A stretch of 64,000 nt of DNA from NCBI GenBank assembly GCA_024400635.1, contig JAKSMI010000008.1, positions 1 through 64,000 of the forward strand, given 5' to 3'. The notes beneath the pieces were generated by a model. It was not told the origin of the DNA. It did not search any database and saw nothing but the letters and a program-made list of their open reading frames with translations. The translations under genes and the position numbers were made by a program. Every line of letters starts with the position of its first letter. Position 1 is the stretch's first letter. The DNA is from Bacteroidales bacterium. GTDB lineage: Bacteria > Bacteroidota > Bacteroidia > Bacteroidales > WCHB1-69. This document shows, piece after piece, positions 17,477-25,584 of the stretch.

Positions 17477-18592
17477 CTACTTCGGCGTTGAACGCAGGAG
17501 GAATACACACAAGATTGCACACAAGATGTTGGGCATCCACGTGCCTAAAGCTGCTGGCATATTGCCCGACACCGAGAAAACGGTCGAGATTTGCTGGAAA
17601 AAGACGAACGAAAAAGCCAAGCCCATGCCGATAAAAATGTGTACCCCGACGCCACGCTGCGTTTTCCGAGACGACACACTCAATCCGAAAATCGTCATAA
17701 TGATGGTGCCCAAGGGATTAGCCCAACGACGTTGTTCTTCGATAATATACTGATCGACATAGGTCGATCCCTTTGCCTTTTCATCCTTGATAAACTTCCG
17801 AAGCTCTGATGAAGACATCATTTCGCTGACATAGACATCCTGATTCAAGTTTGTTGGCGTAATATTGAAAACCGTGTCTTTTGTTGGATACATGGCAAAA
17901 AACTCTTTACCATCAACAATCCGTCGCTCGGTACAGTCAAACAACTTCCATCGATTGTTTTCAGCATCGAATTCAATACGCTGAGCGCTAAGTCGATAAC
18001 TAATCATATCTTCACCTAATTCTTCGTAAGTAAACTGATATCCAATCTTATCCGTTTTCGTCCAATGCTCTACAAAAATATAGCTGTTGTCGGAATTCTT
18101 GATATGGATATTGCTACGGCCCATACTGGTCTGCTGCATATAAGTTTCCTTGAAATTGTACAGTCCACGGCTGGTTCTAGGCACCAAATAATTGGATAAG
18201 AATATGGCGAAAGCAGCCACAATGACGGCACCCACCAAATAAGGAAGCACCATTCTGTAGAAGCTCACCCCACCATTAAGAATGGCAACAATTTCGTTAT
18301 TAGCCGACAATTTTGAAGTAAACCATATCACACTGATAAAGGTGAACAATGGAATAAAAAGGCTTATGAAATAGGGGATAAAATTGAAATAATAACCGAC
18401 AACCACGGCCGACATCGGAGCGTTGTTATCCAGAAATCTCTGAAGATTTTCCGTTATATCGATAACGACGATGATGGTCATCAGCAACATAATGGAATAG
18501 ACTACAGACCCAAGGAATTTCCTCAGGATATAGCCGTCCAAAATATTCCAATGGAGCAGTCCTTTTATTCTTTCAACCACTGATCTAACCAT
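17477..18592 (-). CDS. LptF/LptG-type permease (lipopolysaccharide export)
   Basis: A 371-residue inner-membrane protein of the YjgP/YjgQ family, part of the ABC machine (LptB2FG) that extracts LPS from the inner membrane. There are three hydrophobic segments in the N-terminal half (about 20-45, 55-95, 100-125), a periplasmic beta-jellyroll (about 140-270), and three C-terminal segments. The opening LDGYILRKFLGSVVYSIMLL is typical. I start at the ATG at 18592, which overlaps the end of the S9 peptidase gene by 28 bases; an ATG at 18649 is possible but adds unlikely residues. Probably co-transcribed with the peptidase. Confidence 0.88.
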   Translation of the reverse strand: MVRSVVERIKGLLHWNILDGYILRKFLGSVVYSIMLLMTIIVVIDITENLQRFLDNNAPMSAVVVGYYFNFIPYFISLFIPLFTFISVIWFTSKLSANNEIVAILNGGVSFYRMVLPYLVGAVIVAAFAIFLSNYLVPRTSRGLYNFKETYMQQTSMGRSNIHIKNSDNSYIFVEHWTKTDKIGYQFTYEELGEDMISYRLSAQRIEFDAENNRWKLFDCTERRIVDGKEFFAMYPTKDTVFNITPTNLNQDVYVSEMMSSSELRKFIKDEKAKGSTYVDQYIIEEQRRWANPLGTIIMTIFGLSVSSRKTQRGVGVHIFIGMGLAFSFVFFQQISTVFSVSGNMPAALGTWMPNILCAILCVFLLRSTPK

Positions 18593-20658
18593 CTGAAAAA
18601 CTCTCTCTGCCAAAGGATTGCATTCTGAGGTTGAAGTACGAAATGACACTCTTCGGGGAAGAAGAGGAAGCGGCTGGGGATACCTTTCATCTGAGCGGCA
18701 TCAAAGGCTTGCATACCTTCCGTATAAGGGATTCTAAAGTCGTTGCCGCCATGGATAACCAAAATTGGCGTATCCCAGTTGCCGATGAAATTGTTAGGTG
18801 AGAAATCGTAGCTCTTAGGAACATTTTTCTCCCAATAATTTCCACCGATATCATGGTTTGCGAAGAACAATTCTTCGGTTGTGCCATACCAGCTCTTGAA
18901 ATTGAACATTCCGCAATGAGCGATAAATGCCTTGAAGCGTTTTTCGTGATGACCTGCCAACCAATAAACCGAGAATCCACCATAGCTGGCTCCCACGGCA
19001 CCCAAACGGTTTTCATCAACGTAAGGTTCTTTGGCCACATCATCAATGGCTGACAAGTAATCCTTCATATTCTGACCGCCATAATCAAGGCTGATTTGTT
19101 CGTTCCATTCCGTGCCGAAGCCAGGCAAACCACGACGGTTGGGAGCAACAACGATGTAATCGTGAGAAGCCATCATTTGAAAATTCCAACGGAAAGAATA
19201 AAACTGGCTAACGGGAGACTGAGGACCACCTTCGCAATAAAGCAGTGCGGGATATTTCTTTTCCGGATCGAAATTCGGTGGCAGGATAACCCAAACGAGC
19301 ATCTGTTTACCATCGGTAGTTTTTACCCATCTTTTTTCGCTCTTGCCCACCGTGATTTTATCAAAAACATCCTGATTGGTAAATGTCAACTGCTGATCCT
19401 TACCATCTTTCAAACTGACGGCAAAAATTTCCTGAGGATAAGCATGGCAACACTTGGTGGCGACAAGTTTGTCACCAGCCCACAAGATACTGTTATAATC
19501 ATGGTCACCTACCGTCAATTGCTCGTATGAACTAGTATTCAAATCCAATTTGTAAATCTGAACAGTAGCTTCAATACAACTCAAAAAATAGATGGCATCA
19601 CCTCTATCGTTCCATACAAAGTTGGTGGCATCCTGGTCAAAATCAGTACTATAATCAATATTTTCATTCGTATTGAAATCGTGGATGAAAAGACGATGCT
19701 TATCTGATTCGTAACCATCGGTTTTCATACTCCACCAAACTAATTTTGAACCGTCGGGAGAGAAAACAGGATCCATATCATAGCCCATATTTCCTTCACT
19801 GATATTTATGGTTTCTTTTGTATTCAAATCATAAATAAAGACATCGGTATTTGTACTTTCGGCAAAGGCCTTGCCTGAAAGGCGTTTGCAGCAATAAGCA
19901 ATTTTACTGCCATCAGGACTCCAAACAACTTGTTCCATGCCGCCAAATGGTGGGACCGGGGCATTGAATTTTTCGCCTTGGAGCAATTCAGTGGTTTGTT
20001 CCATTGCAGGATAATCGGCAATAAAAACATGACTGTAGGTGCCGTCTGCCCAATAATTCCAATGACGATACATCAAATCGTCATAAATCATGGCATTAGC
20101 TTCAGGAAGGTCCGCATAGCGATCAATGATGCGCGGGTCTATTTGCACGTTTTTAATGTACACGATATGTTTCATATCAGGGGCATAGCTGAAGCCATTG
20201 ATATCGCCATCGACATGGGTAACCTGCTGAGCTCCTGTGCCGTCGGGATTACATTCGAAAACCTGCATGCCTCCATCTGTTGGATAAAGGTAAGCTATTT
20301 TCTTACCATCAGGGCGCCAGACAGCTTGTGTTTCATCCTCGGGAGAAGCGGTGATTTTGACAGGTTCGCCACCTTCGACAGGAATGGTATAGAGTTCCAT
20401 GTTGCCTTTATTGGCGTGATAATCATAATACTTGACGCCATAAAGAAGAGTCTTGCCATCGGGAGAAATTTCGGGAGCAGACACACGTCCCATATACCAG
20501 AGAATTTCTTCAGTAAGTACTCCTTTAGAGAAATCGGGCACTTCCCTATTCTCCTTAGTAATAATATTATTATCGGATTGAGCTTCTTCCGACTTATTGG
20601 ACTTGCAAGAACTAAAAACCATAGTAGCAATTACAAATAAAAATACATATTTTTTCAT
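18565..20658 (-). CDS. S9-family (prolyl oligopeptidase-type) peptidase, lipoprotein
   Basis: A 697-residue exported serine peptidase. A lipoprotein signal ends in FSSC (Cys at residue 18). Residues of about 50-430 form a WD40-like/TolB beta-propeller with repeated xSPDGxxIAY and WxPDGKK motifs. The C-terminal alpha/beta-hydrolase domain carries the nucleophile in GASYGGFS (Ser near 558), Asp in GGNDFRIPY (near 638) and His in EECHF (near 670), so the triad is complete. Such enzymes trim peptides, often after Pro or acylated residues, at the cell surface or in the periplasm. It has its own promoter at 20675. Confidence 0.92.
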   Translation of the reverse strand: MKKYVFLFVIATMVFSSCKSNKSEEAQSDNNIITKENREVPDFSKGVLTEEILWYMGRVSAPEISPDGKTLLYGVKYYDYHANKGNMELYTIPVEGGEPVKITASPEDETQAVWRPDGKKIAYLYPTDGGMQVFECNPDGTGAQQVTHVDGDINGFSYAPDMKHIVYIKNVQIDPRIIDRYADLPEANAMIYDDLMYRHWNYWADGTYSHVFIADYPAMEQTTELLQGEKFNAPVPPFGGMEQVVWSPDGSKIAYCCKRLSGKAFAESTNTDVFIYDLNTKETINISEGNMGYDMDPVFSPDGSKLVWWSMKTDGYESDKHRLFIHDFNTNENIDYSTDFDQDATNFVWNDRGDAIYFLSCIEATVQIYKLDLNTSSYEQLTVGDHDYNSILWAGDKLVATKCCHAYPQEIFAVSLKDGKDQQLTFTNQDVFDKITVGKSEKRWVKTTDGKQMLVWVILPPNFDPEKKYPALLYCEGGPQSPVSQFYSFRWNFQMMASHDYIVVAPNRRGLPGFGTEWNEQISLDYGGQNMKDYLSAIDDVAKEPYVDENRLGAVGASYGGFSVYWLAGHHEKRFKAFIAHCGMFNFKSWYGTTEELFFANHDIGGNYWEKNVPKSYDFSPNNFIGNWDTPILVIHGGNDFRIPYTEGMQAFDAAQMKGIPSRFLFFPEECHFVLQPQNAILWQREFFRWLDQWLKE

Positions 20659-20674
20659 AACAAAAAAATTTTTG

Positions 20675-20682
20675 CAAAATTA
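20675..20682 (-). promoter_or_regulatory. -7 box (TAATTTTG) of the S9 peptidase gene
   Basis: The minus strand reads TAATTTTG, fitting TAnnTTTG, 16 bases before the start at 20658. Confidence 0.55.
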
Positions 20683-20778
20683 CAATTTTTTTTGCAAGCA
20701 ATCACCTGATTTAAACTACAAAGAAGAAATTTACATTTAATATCAAAATCATGTTTGGCACGGTTTTTTTTGAAAGCC

Positions 20779-20825
20779 GAAAGGCAAAACCTCGTAAAAT
20801 TCTTGTTTACTTGGTTTTGCCTTTC
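20779..20825 (-). terminator. Long stem-loop directly downstream of tRNA-Glu
   Basis: A perfect 13-bp inverted repeat (20779-20791, 20813-20825) encloses a loop that itself can pair as GTAAA/TTTAC. It begins 5 bases after the tRNA-Glu 3' end. There is no T tract after it on the minus strand, so it may be a processing or stability element rather than a classical terminator. Confidence 0.5.
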
Positions 20826-20829
20826 CTTG

Positions 20830-20904
20830 TACCGTGTGGGGGATTCGAACCCCCGATTTCCAGGATGAAAACCTGGCGTCCTGGGCCGACTAGACGAACA
20901 CGGC
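20830..20904 (-). tRNA. tRNA-Glu (anticodon TTC)
   Basis: The minus strand gives a complete 75-base cloverleaf: acceptor GCCGTGT paired with ACACGGT (one terminal G-T pair), the tRNA-Glu-type D-arm start TCGTCTAG, anticodon arm CCAGG-TTTTCAT-CCTGG with anticodon TTC, T-arm GGGGG-TTCGAAT-CCCCC, and discriminator A. CCA is not encoded. Confidence 0.95.
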
Positions 20905-20925
20905 ATCGCCTATTGATTTCGAGTG

Positions 20926-20933
20926 CAAAAGTA
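20926..20933 (-). promoter_or_regulatory. -7 box (TACTTTTG) of tRNA-Glu
   Basis: The minus strand reads TACTTTTG, matching TAnnTTTG, 21 bases before the tRNA-Glu 5' end. Confidence 0.6.
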
Positions 20934-20969
20934 CAACTTTTTTTAACACAAATAACACTTTTACAAAAA

Positions 20970-21662
20970 TTATTTTTTTTCGTTTGAAATATCTTGTTCA
21001 AACCTGAAACCCAATCGTTTACCAGTTTTCAAAGGCATGTTTTGATCTTCAAATTGAAGCATATCGTTAACGGTAATAATCTTTATTTCGTCATAATTTG
21101 GGAGCAAAAGGTCAAAATTTATGGTATATTCGATGGCTGAACGCAAAATCGAATGAGCTGCTTCGGCATCCAAACGATTCGAGCTGAAATTATTGAAGAC
21201 TTTTGCCAATTCGCGTTTCCCTTCCACATAATAATGTCCATCCTTATTGATCATAATACGACCTATCATATATCCTAAGTCATTAATACGATTGTACTTG
21301 AATGAATCTGACAAGAAGTTGAAAATCTGTATTGAGCCGCAATAGGAGCGTTCCTTATCTTCTTTAATATAAGGAGTTCTCATCACTTCATGGTCGCGAG
21401 AAAACTCGAAAATATTAGTATGCATTAGAAAAACCAAAATATCACCTGCAAACTTGAGTTGGAACTCGTATTGGTTGCGGTTGGTATAATGCACCGTCAC
21501 ACGATCGTGTTCTTCTTCATATTCATCACGGTAATACTCATCGAATTCTTTGGCGGCTTCTTTAAATAACAACATTGAATTCAAAGTTTCCTGAAATACA
21601 TTTTGCTTCAGCTCGCCTTTGTTTACCAATAATTTACACAATGAATCAGTTTCTTCGTTCAT
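20970..21662 (-). CDS. Conserved-looking hypothetical protein (230 aa)
   Basis: I do not recognise the family. The 230-residue protein has no signal peptide or membrane segment and is acidic and mixed alpha/beta. The N-terminal third is helical and Glu-rich (KEAAKEFDEYYRDEYEEEHD), the middle has a beta-rich stretch (YEFQLKFAGDILVFLMHTNIF), and residues of about 130-185 (IGRIMINKDGHYYVEGKRELAKVFNNF) look like a folded domain. It has its own promoter (21679) and is divergent from the acetyltransferase gene. It ends before tRNA-Glu on the same strand. Likely cytoplasmic and expressed; function unknown. Confidence 0.75.
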   Translation of the reverse strand: MNEETDSLCKLLVNKGELKQNVFQETLNSMLLFKEAAKEFDEYYRDEYEEEHDRVTVHYTNRNQYEFQLKFAGDILVFLMHTNIFEFSRDHEVMRTPYIKEDKERSYCGSIQIFNFLSDSFKYNRINDLGYMIGRIMINKDGHYYVEGKRELAKVFNNFSSNRLDAEAAHSILRSAIEYTINFDLLLPNYDEIKIITVNDMLQFEDQNMPLKTGKRLGFRFEQDISNEKK

Positions 21663-21678
21663 ACTTAAAATTTTTCTG

Positions 21679-21686
21679 CAAATTTA
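21679..21686 (-). promoter_or_regulatory. -7 box (TAAATTTG) of the gene at 20970-21662
   Basis: The minus strand reads TAAATTTG, fitting TAnnTTTG, 16 bases before the start at 21662. Confidence 0.55.
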
Positions 21687-21729
21687 CACAAAAAAAATGG
21701 AATAAAGACCATCATTATAAATAATGTCG

Positions 21730-21737
21730 TATTTTTG
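21730..21737 (+). promoter_or_regulatory. -7 box (TATTTTTG) of the acetyltransferase gene
   Basis: TATTTTTG matches TAnnTTTG, 17 bases before the ATG at 21755. Confidence 0.6.
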
Positions 21738-21754
21738 CTTTTTAATATTTAAAT

Positions 21755-22873
21755 ATGAAAGTAATTAAAGTCTGCAACAAAAGACAGCTTAAGCAATTCA
21801 TCACCTTCCCTGAAAAATTGTATAAAAACGAGCCCAACTGGGTCCCTCCATTGCATTTTGACGAACTAAACACGCTTTCAAGGAAAAATCCCGCCTTCGA
21901 ATTTTGTGAAGCCGATTACTTCATCGTCATTGACGAAAATGGCGAGGTACTAGGCCGTATAGCCGCCATCATCAACCACAAAGCCAATGACCATTGGGGA
22001 GAAAAGTCCGCACGATTCGGCTGGATTGACTTTATAGAAAACCGTGAAGTGCTTAAACTTTTAATTGATACTGTCATCGATTGGGCCAAGGCTCGCGGAA
22101 TGCAAAAACTTAAAGGACCTCTCGGCTTCACCGATATGGATAAGGAAGGTCTTCTTGTCGATGGTTTCCAATATTTGTCACCCATCACTTGCATCTACAA
22201 TTTCCCTTATTACGGACCCATGCTTGAAGAACTGGGATTCACGAAGGACGTGGACTGGACCCAACGCATCTTGGAAATTCCTGATGCGCCACCAGAAAGA
22301 TTGAGAATGCTGGAGACCGTGCAACAACGCTACGGGCTTCATCTTTTCATACCCAAAAACAAACGCGAAATCACTTCTCGCGGAAAACACGTCTTTCACG
22401 TCATCAACGAAGCCTTCGCCCCTCTCTATGAATTCACACAACTGTCTGAGAAGCAAATCGACACATACGTTAAACAATATATGTCTTTCGTAGATAAAGA
22501 TTACGTGTGCTTGATTCTTGACAACGAAGAGAATATCGTTGGTTTTTCAATTTGCATTCCCTTCCTGGCAAAAGCTTTCCAAAAGGCCAAAGGCAAACTT
22601 TTCCCTTTCGGCTTCATTCCACTTCTCCACGATCTCTTCCATAACGACACGCTGGAAGGTTTGATGATCGGTGTTATTCCCAAATATCAAAGAATGGGTG
22701 CTAATATTTTGATTTACAAATACGTATACGAAAGCTGTAAAAAACACGGCATCAAAAGAATCCTCCTTAATCCGCAATTGGAACATAATTATAAAGTTCA
22801 GTTATTGTTTGGAGACTTGAACGTCCACCCTTCGATGCGTCGTCGTAGCTACAACCTAGACTTAACTCTATAA
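21755..22873 (+). CDS. GNAT-fold N-acetyltransferase-like protein (372 aa)
   Basis: A long GNAT-type protein of the kind annotated in Bacteroidota as 'N-acetyltransferase' (YghO-like). The N-terminus NKRQLKQFITFPEKLYKNEPNWVPPL is family-specific. The strand ADYFIVIDENGEVLGRIAAIIN (about 54-75) and the later IPKYQRMGANILIYKYVYE (about 305-325) resemble the acetyl-CoA-binding core, although the classical R/QxxGxG/A loop is only weakly present. No signal peptide. It is followed by the iron-sulfur membrane protein after 20 bases, so it may head an operon through 24733. Substrate unknown. Confidence 0.78.
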   Translation: MKVIKVCNKRQLKQFITFPEKLYKNEPNWVPPLHFDELNTLSRKNPAFEFCEADYFIVIDENGEVLGRIAAIINHKANDHWGEKSARFGWIDFIENREVLKLLIDTVIDWAKARGMQKLKGPLGFTDMDKEGLLVDGFQYLSPITCIYNFPYYGPMLEELGFTKDVDWTQRILEIPDAPPERLRMLETVQQRYGLHLFIPKNKREITSRGKHVFHVINEAFAPLYEFTQLSEKQIDTYVKQYMSFVDKDYVCLILDNEENIVGFSICIPFLAKAFQKAKGKLFPFGFIPLLHDLFHNDTLEGLMIGVIPKYQRMGANILIYKYVYESCKKHGIKRILLNPQLEHNYKVQLLFGDLNVHPSMRRRSYNLDLTL

Positions 22874-22893
22874 ACTATTATACAATAATTGTT

Positions 22894-23826
22894 ATGACAC
22901 GAACGAATTCTTTAACTAAAGTTACTCAACGAATCTTTCTCATTCTTCTATTCATTTCTCTTCTGACACTGATTTTCGTCAATCAATCAGTTGGAAGCGG
23001 CGACATTACGCAAATGTGGTGGATTCAATGGTTCAAGACCTTGCTGCAAATGAATGTGGTATGCATCGTCTGGGCTCTCATCAGTATAAAGATGGGACAA
23101 ACAAAGAACCTTACCTGGCATCAGAGCTTCAGGTGCTTGGTAATGCTCATCGCTGTTGCCTATCTTGGATTTGCTAATAAGGGTTGCTCTTGCGCGGTCA
23201 GCTATTTTCAAAGCTCCATTCTATTTCTACTTGGGAAAGAGCAGTTTACCGCTCTCTTTGTCATTTTCTGCGCGCTAATGGTTATGACCTACGTCTATGG
23301 CAAAGTTTGGTGCGGATGGCTGTGCCCATTAGGCATTGTCCAGGATTTTCTTTACATCGGAAGATTCAAAAAATTGCGCAACAAGACATTTTTCAAAGCA
23401 TTACGAACCCGCACCGCTCAAACTATCATGCGAACCCTGCAAGTCATTTCCTTCATTGGCCTAACCGTAATGGTCATCATCACTCAAATGCCTTATTTCT
23501 GCCGCTTCGATCCCTTCGCCGCCATCTTCCGACTTAATATCTTCACGACAACACAATGGATATTAGTTATCGTATTAATAATCAGTTCTTTATTAATATG
23601 CAGACCCTTCTGTAAATCATTTTGTCCAATGGGCTTGGTTTTGAATCTGGTAACTTTGATTCCAGGTTCACACCGCATCACCGTGGATAGCGAAACTTGC
23701 AAGAGATGTGGCAACTGCGGCCGCAAATGTCAAATGAACGCCATTCGCAATCACAAAATTGGGGCCGACTGCATCCACTGCGGCGAGTGCATCGGCAGCA
23801 CCCAATGCGAAAGTCTGAAAGCCTAA
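22894..23826 (+). CDS. Membrane-bound 4Fe-4S protein (NapH/CcoG-like)
   Basis: A 310-residue integral membrane electron carrier. It has about five hydrophobic segments (near 15-35, 50-68, 75-95, 105-125, 185-230). Cytoplasmic Cys motifs WCGWLCPLG and CRPFCKSFCPMG are typical of the NapH/NosR/CcoG group, followed by a C-terminal ferredoxin domain with CKRCGNCGRKC and CIHCGECIGSTQC. Such proteins pass electrons between quinol or cytoplasmic donors and periplasmic enzymes or take part in metal handling; the partner here is unknown. The BASS-type transporter follows after 13 bases. Confidence 0.87.
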   Translation: MTRTNSLTKVTQRIFLILLFISLLTLIFVNQSVGSGDITQMWWIQWFKTLLQMNVVCIVWALISIKMGQTKNLTWHQSFRCLVMLIAVAYLGFANKGCSCAVSYFQSSILFLLGKEQFTALFVIFCALMVMTYVYGKVWCGWLCPLGIVQDFLYIGRFKKLRNKTFFKALRTRTAQTIMRTLQVISFIGLTVMVIITQMPYFCRFDPFAAIFRLNIFTTTQWILVIVLIISSLLICRPFCKSFCPMGLVLNLVTLIPGSHRITVDSETCKRCGNCGRKCQMNAIRNHKIGADCIHCGECIGSTQCESLKA

Positions 23827-23839
23827 TTTCTATTCAGCT

Positions 23840-24733
23840 ATGCATAAATATCGCAGTTTCGTCCTTCCAATAGCTATCATTTTAGGGCTCATTTTCCACA
23901 GCTGGTGCGGCAAAATCAGCGTGATTGTTCCTTTCTTGATATTTTTGATGCTGCTTTTGAATTTCGCGGCAGTTAACGTGCGAAAACTGCATTTTTCATG
24001 GCTTTTCGTCTGGCTGATGCTGTTTCAGATTGTCGTTAGTTTAGGTTCATATTACCTGCTCCGCTGGCTGAACATCAACAATGTCGTTGCAGAAGGAGTT
24101 CTCGTGAGCATCTTGTGTCCAGTTGCATCCTCCGTCGTGGTCATTGCGTGTATGTTAGGTGCTGATCGTGAAACCGTTACGGCCTACTCCATCTGGGGAA
24201 ATCTGATGGTCGCCGCCGTCGCTCCAGTTTATTACTCTTTCATCGGAAGGCATCAAGATATGCCATTCTTCGAATCCTTCTGGCAAATATTATGCAAAAT
24301 AAGTCCCATCATCATTTTGCCTTTCTTCATCATACTATTACTTCAATTCTGCCTTCCCAAAGTCAATCATTGGCTCAGCGAACGCAAAGGCTGGGCATTT
24401 TATTTTTGGGCCATCGCTCTGTTGCTTGTATTGGGAAAAACTTTCGACTTTCTATTTGTCAGCGAAAACACTAATATTAAGATTATCATTGATTTAGCCA
24501 TAGCCGCAATGATTATTTGCGCCATACAATTCGCGGTGGGCAAGCTCCTCGGTAAAAAGTATGGCGACACCATTGCCGGTGGTCAGTTGTTGGGACAGAA
24601 AAACACGGCTTTTGGCATTTGGATGTCCAATGTTTATCTCAATCCGATGTCCTCCCTATGCATTGCATTTTATGCCATCTGGCAAAATCTTTTCAACAGT
24701 TGGCAGTTGTGGCGACACGACCACAAGGAATAA
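23840..24733 (+). CDS. BASS-type (bile acid:sodium symporter-like) transporter
   Basis: A 297-residue, very hydrophobic protein with eight to ten membrane segments. The segment LVSILCPVASSVVVIACMLGAD (about 91-112) and the late motif GGQLLGQKNTAFGIWM (about 249-264) fit the two re-entrant motifs of the BASS/SBF superfamily, which import organic anions with Na+. Substrate cannot be read from the sequence. It lies directly after the membrane iron-sulfur gene, and its stop is 6 bases from convergent prmA. Confidence 0.75.
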   Translation: MHKYRSFVLPIAIILGLIFHSWCGKISVIVPFLIFLMLLLNFAAVNVRKLHFSWLFVWLMLFQIVVSLGSYYLLRWLNINNVVAEGVLVSILCPVASSVVVIACMLGADRETVTAYSIWGNLMVAAVAPVYYSFIGRHQDMPFFESFWQILCKISPIIILPFFIILLLQFCLPKVNHWLSERKGWAFYFWAIALLLVLGKTFDFLFVSENTNIKIIIDLAIAAMIICAIQFAVGKLLGKKYGDTIAGGQLLGQKNTAFGIWMSNVYLNPMSSLCIAFYAIWQNLFNSWQLWRHDHKE

Positions 24734-24739
24734 GCTTTT

Positions 24740-25582
24740 TTATTTTTCGGCACGCATTGCGCACCAGTCGTTTTTGGCTTTGTGCGAATGATAACGAATA
24801 CCAAATTCCGCAGCACGCTGCTTGATGATTTCCAAATCCTTGGACTCATAGAATCCACTGAAGAAAATTACACCACCAGGATTCAAAGCTGCTGCATAAG
24901 CCGGCATGTCATTCACCAAAATATTGCGATTGATATTGGCAATGATAATGTCAAAATGCCGATTTTTGAGTACTGAAGCATCGCCCAAAACGACTTCCAT
25001 ATCCTCACAGCCGTTGCGGCTGATATTTTCCACATTATTATTGTATGCCCATTCGTCATTATCGATGGCCGTAACAGGAGCCGCACCTCGCTTGTATGCT
25101 AGAATAGCCAGCACACCCGTACCTGCGCCCATATCAAGCACGCTCTTCCCTTTCAAATCTTCTTCCAGCAAGAACTCTATCATCTGCGAAGTTGTCTCAT
25201 GGTGAGCTGTACCAAACGACATTTTTGGCTCAATCAAAATTTCATATTCGACATTATCCATTTCTGGATGGAAAGGAGCTCGAATATAACATTTGTCGGC
25301 AATCAAAACAGGCGTATAATTCGATTCCCAAACCGCATTCCAATCCTGTTGTTCCACTTCGCTGATTTGGTACGACAGTTTTACATCCAGGCCATGGTTT
25401 TCAAGGATATCTATAATCGTTTCTTTATCATATTGATTTTGAGAAATATAGCACAGCAATTCCGTCTCATCTTCACCATCGATAAAACTTTCGCATCCAG
25501 CATCTGCCAAAAAAGATGAGAAAATATCCTTCCACGGCTCCGCTTCTTCAAAACGGATTTTGATTTCGATATAATTATTCAT
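24740..25582 (-). CDS. prmA: Ribosomal protein L11 methyltransferase
   Basis: SAM-dependent trimethylation of ribosomal protein L11. The 280-residue protein has an N-terminal substrate-recognition domain (1-110) and a Rossmann methyltransferase domain with motif I DMGAGTGVLAILAYKRGA (about 153-170), the acidic ribose contact AIDND, and the motif IIANINRNIL (about 215-224), the place of the N-[IL]-N-P-like signature of protein methyltransferases. It is 2 bases downstream of the PepSY-like gene and probably in its transcript. Confidence 0.93.
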   Translation of the reverse strand: MNNYIEIKIRFEEAEPWKDIFSSFLADAGCESFIDGEDETELLCYISQNQYDKETIIDILENHGLDVKLSYQISEVEQQDWNAVWESNYTPVLIADKCYIRAPFHPEMDNVEYEILIEPKMSFGTAHHETTSQMIEFLLEEDLKGKSVLDMGAGTGVLAILAYKRGAAPVTAIDNDEWAYNNNVENISRNGCEDMEVVLGDASVLKNRHFDIIIANINRNILVNDMPAYAAALNPGGVIFFSGFYESKDLEIIKQRAAEFGIRYHSHKAKNDWCAMRAEK

Positions 25583-25584
25583 GA

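Noticed and set aside
20750-20904. Integrative element attachment site at tRNA-Glu
   Set aside because: The repeats next to the tRNA are inverted, not direct copies of the tRNA 3' end, and no integrase is nearby.
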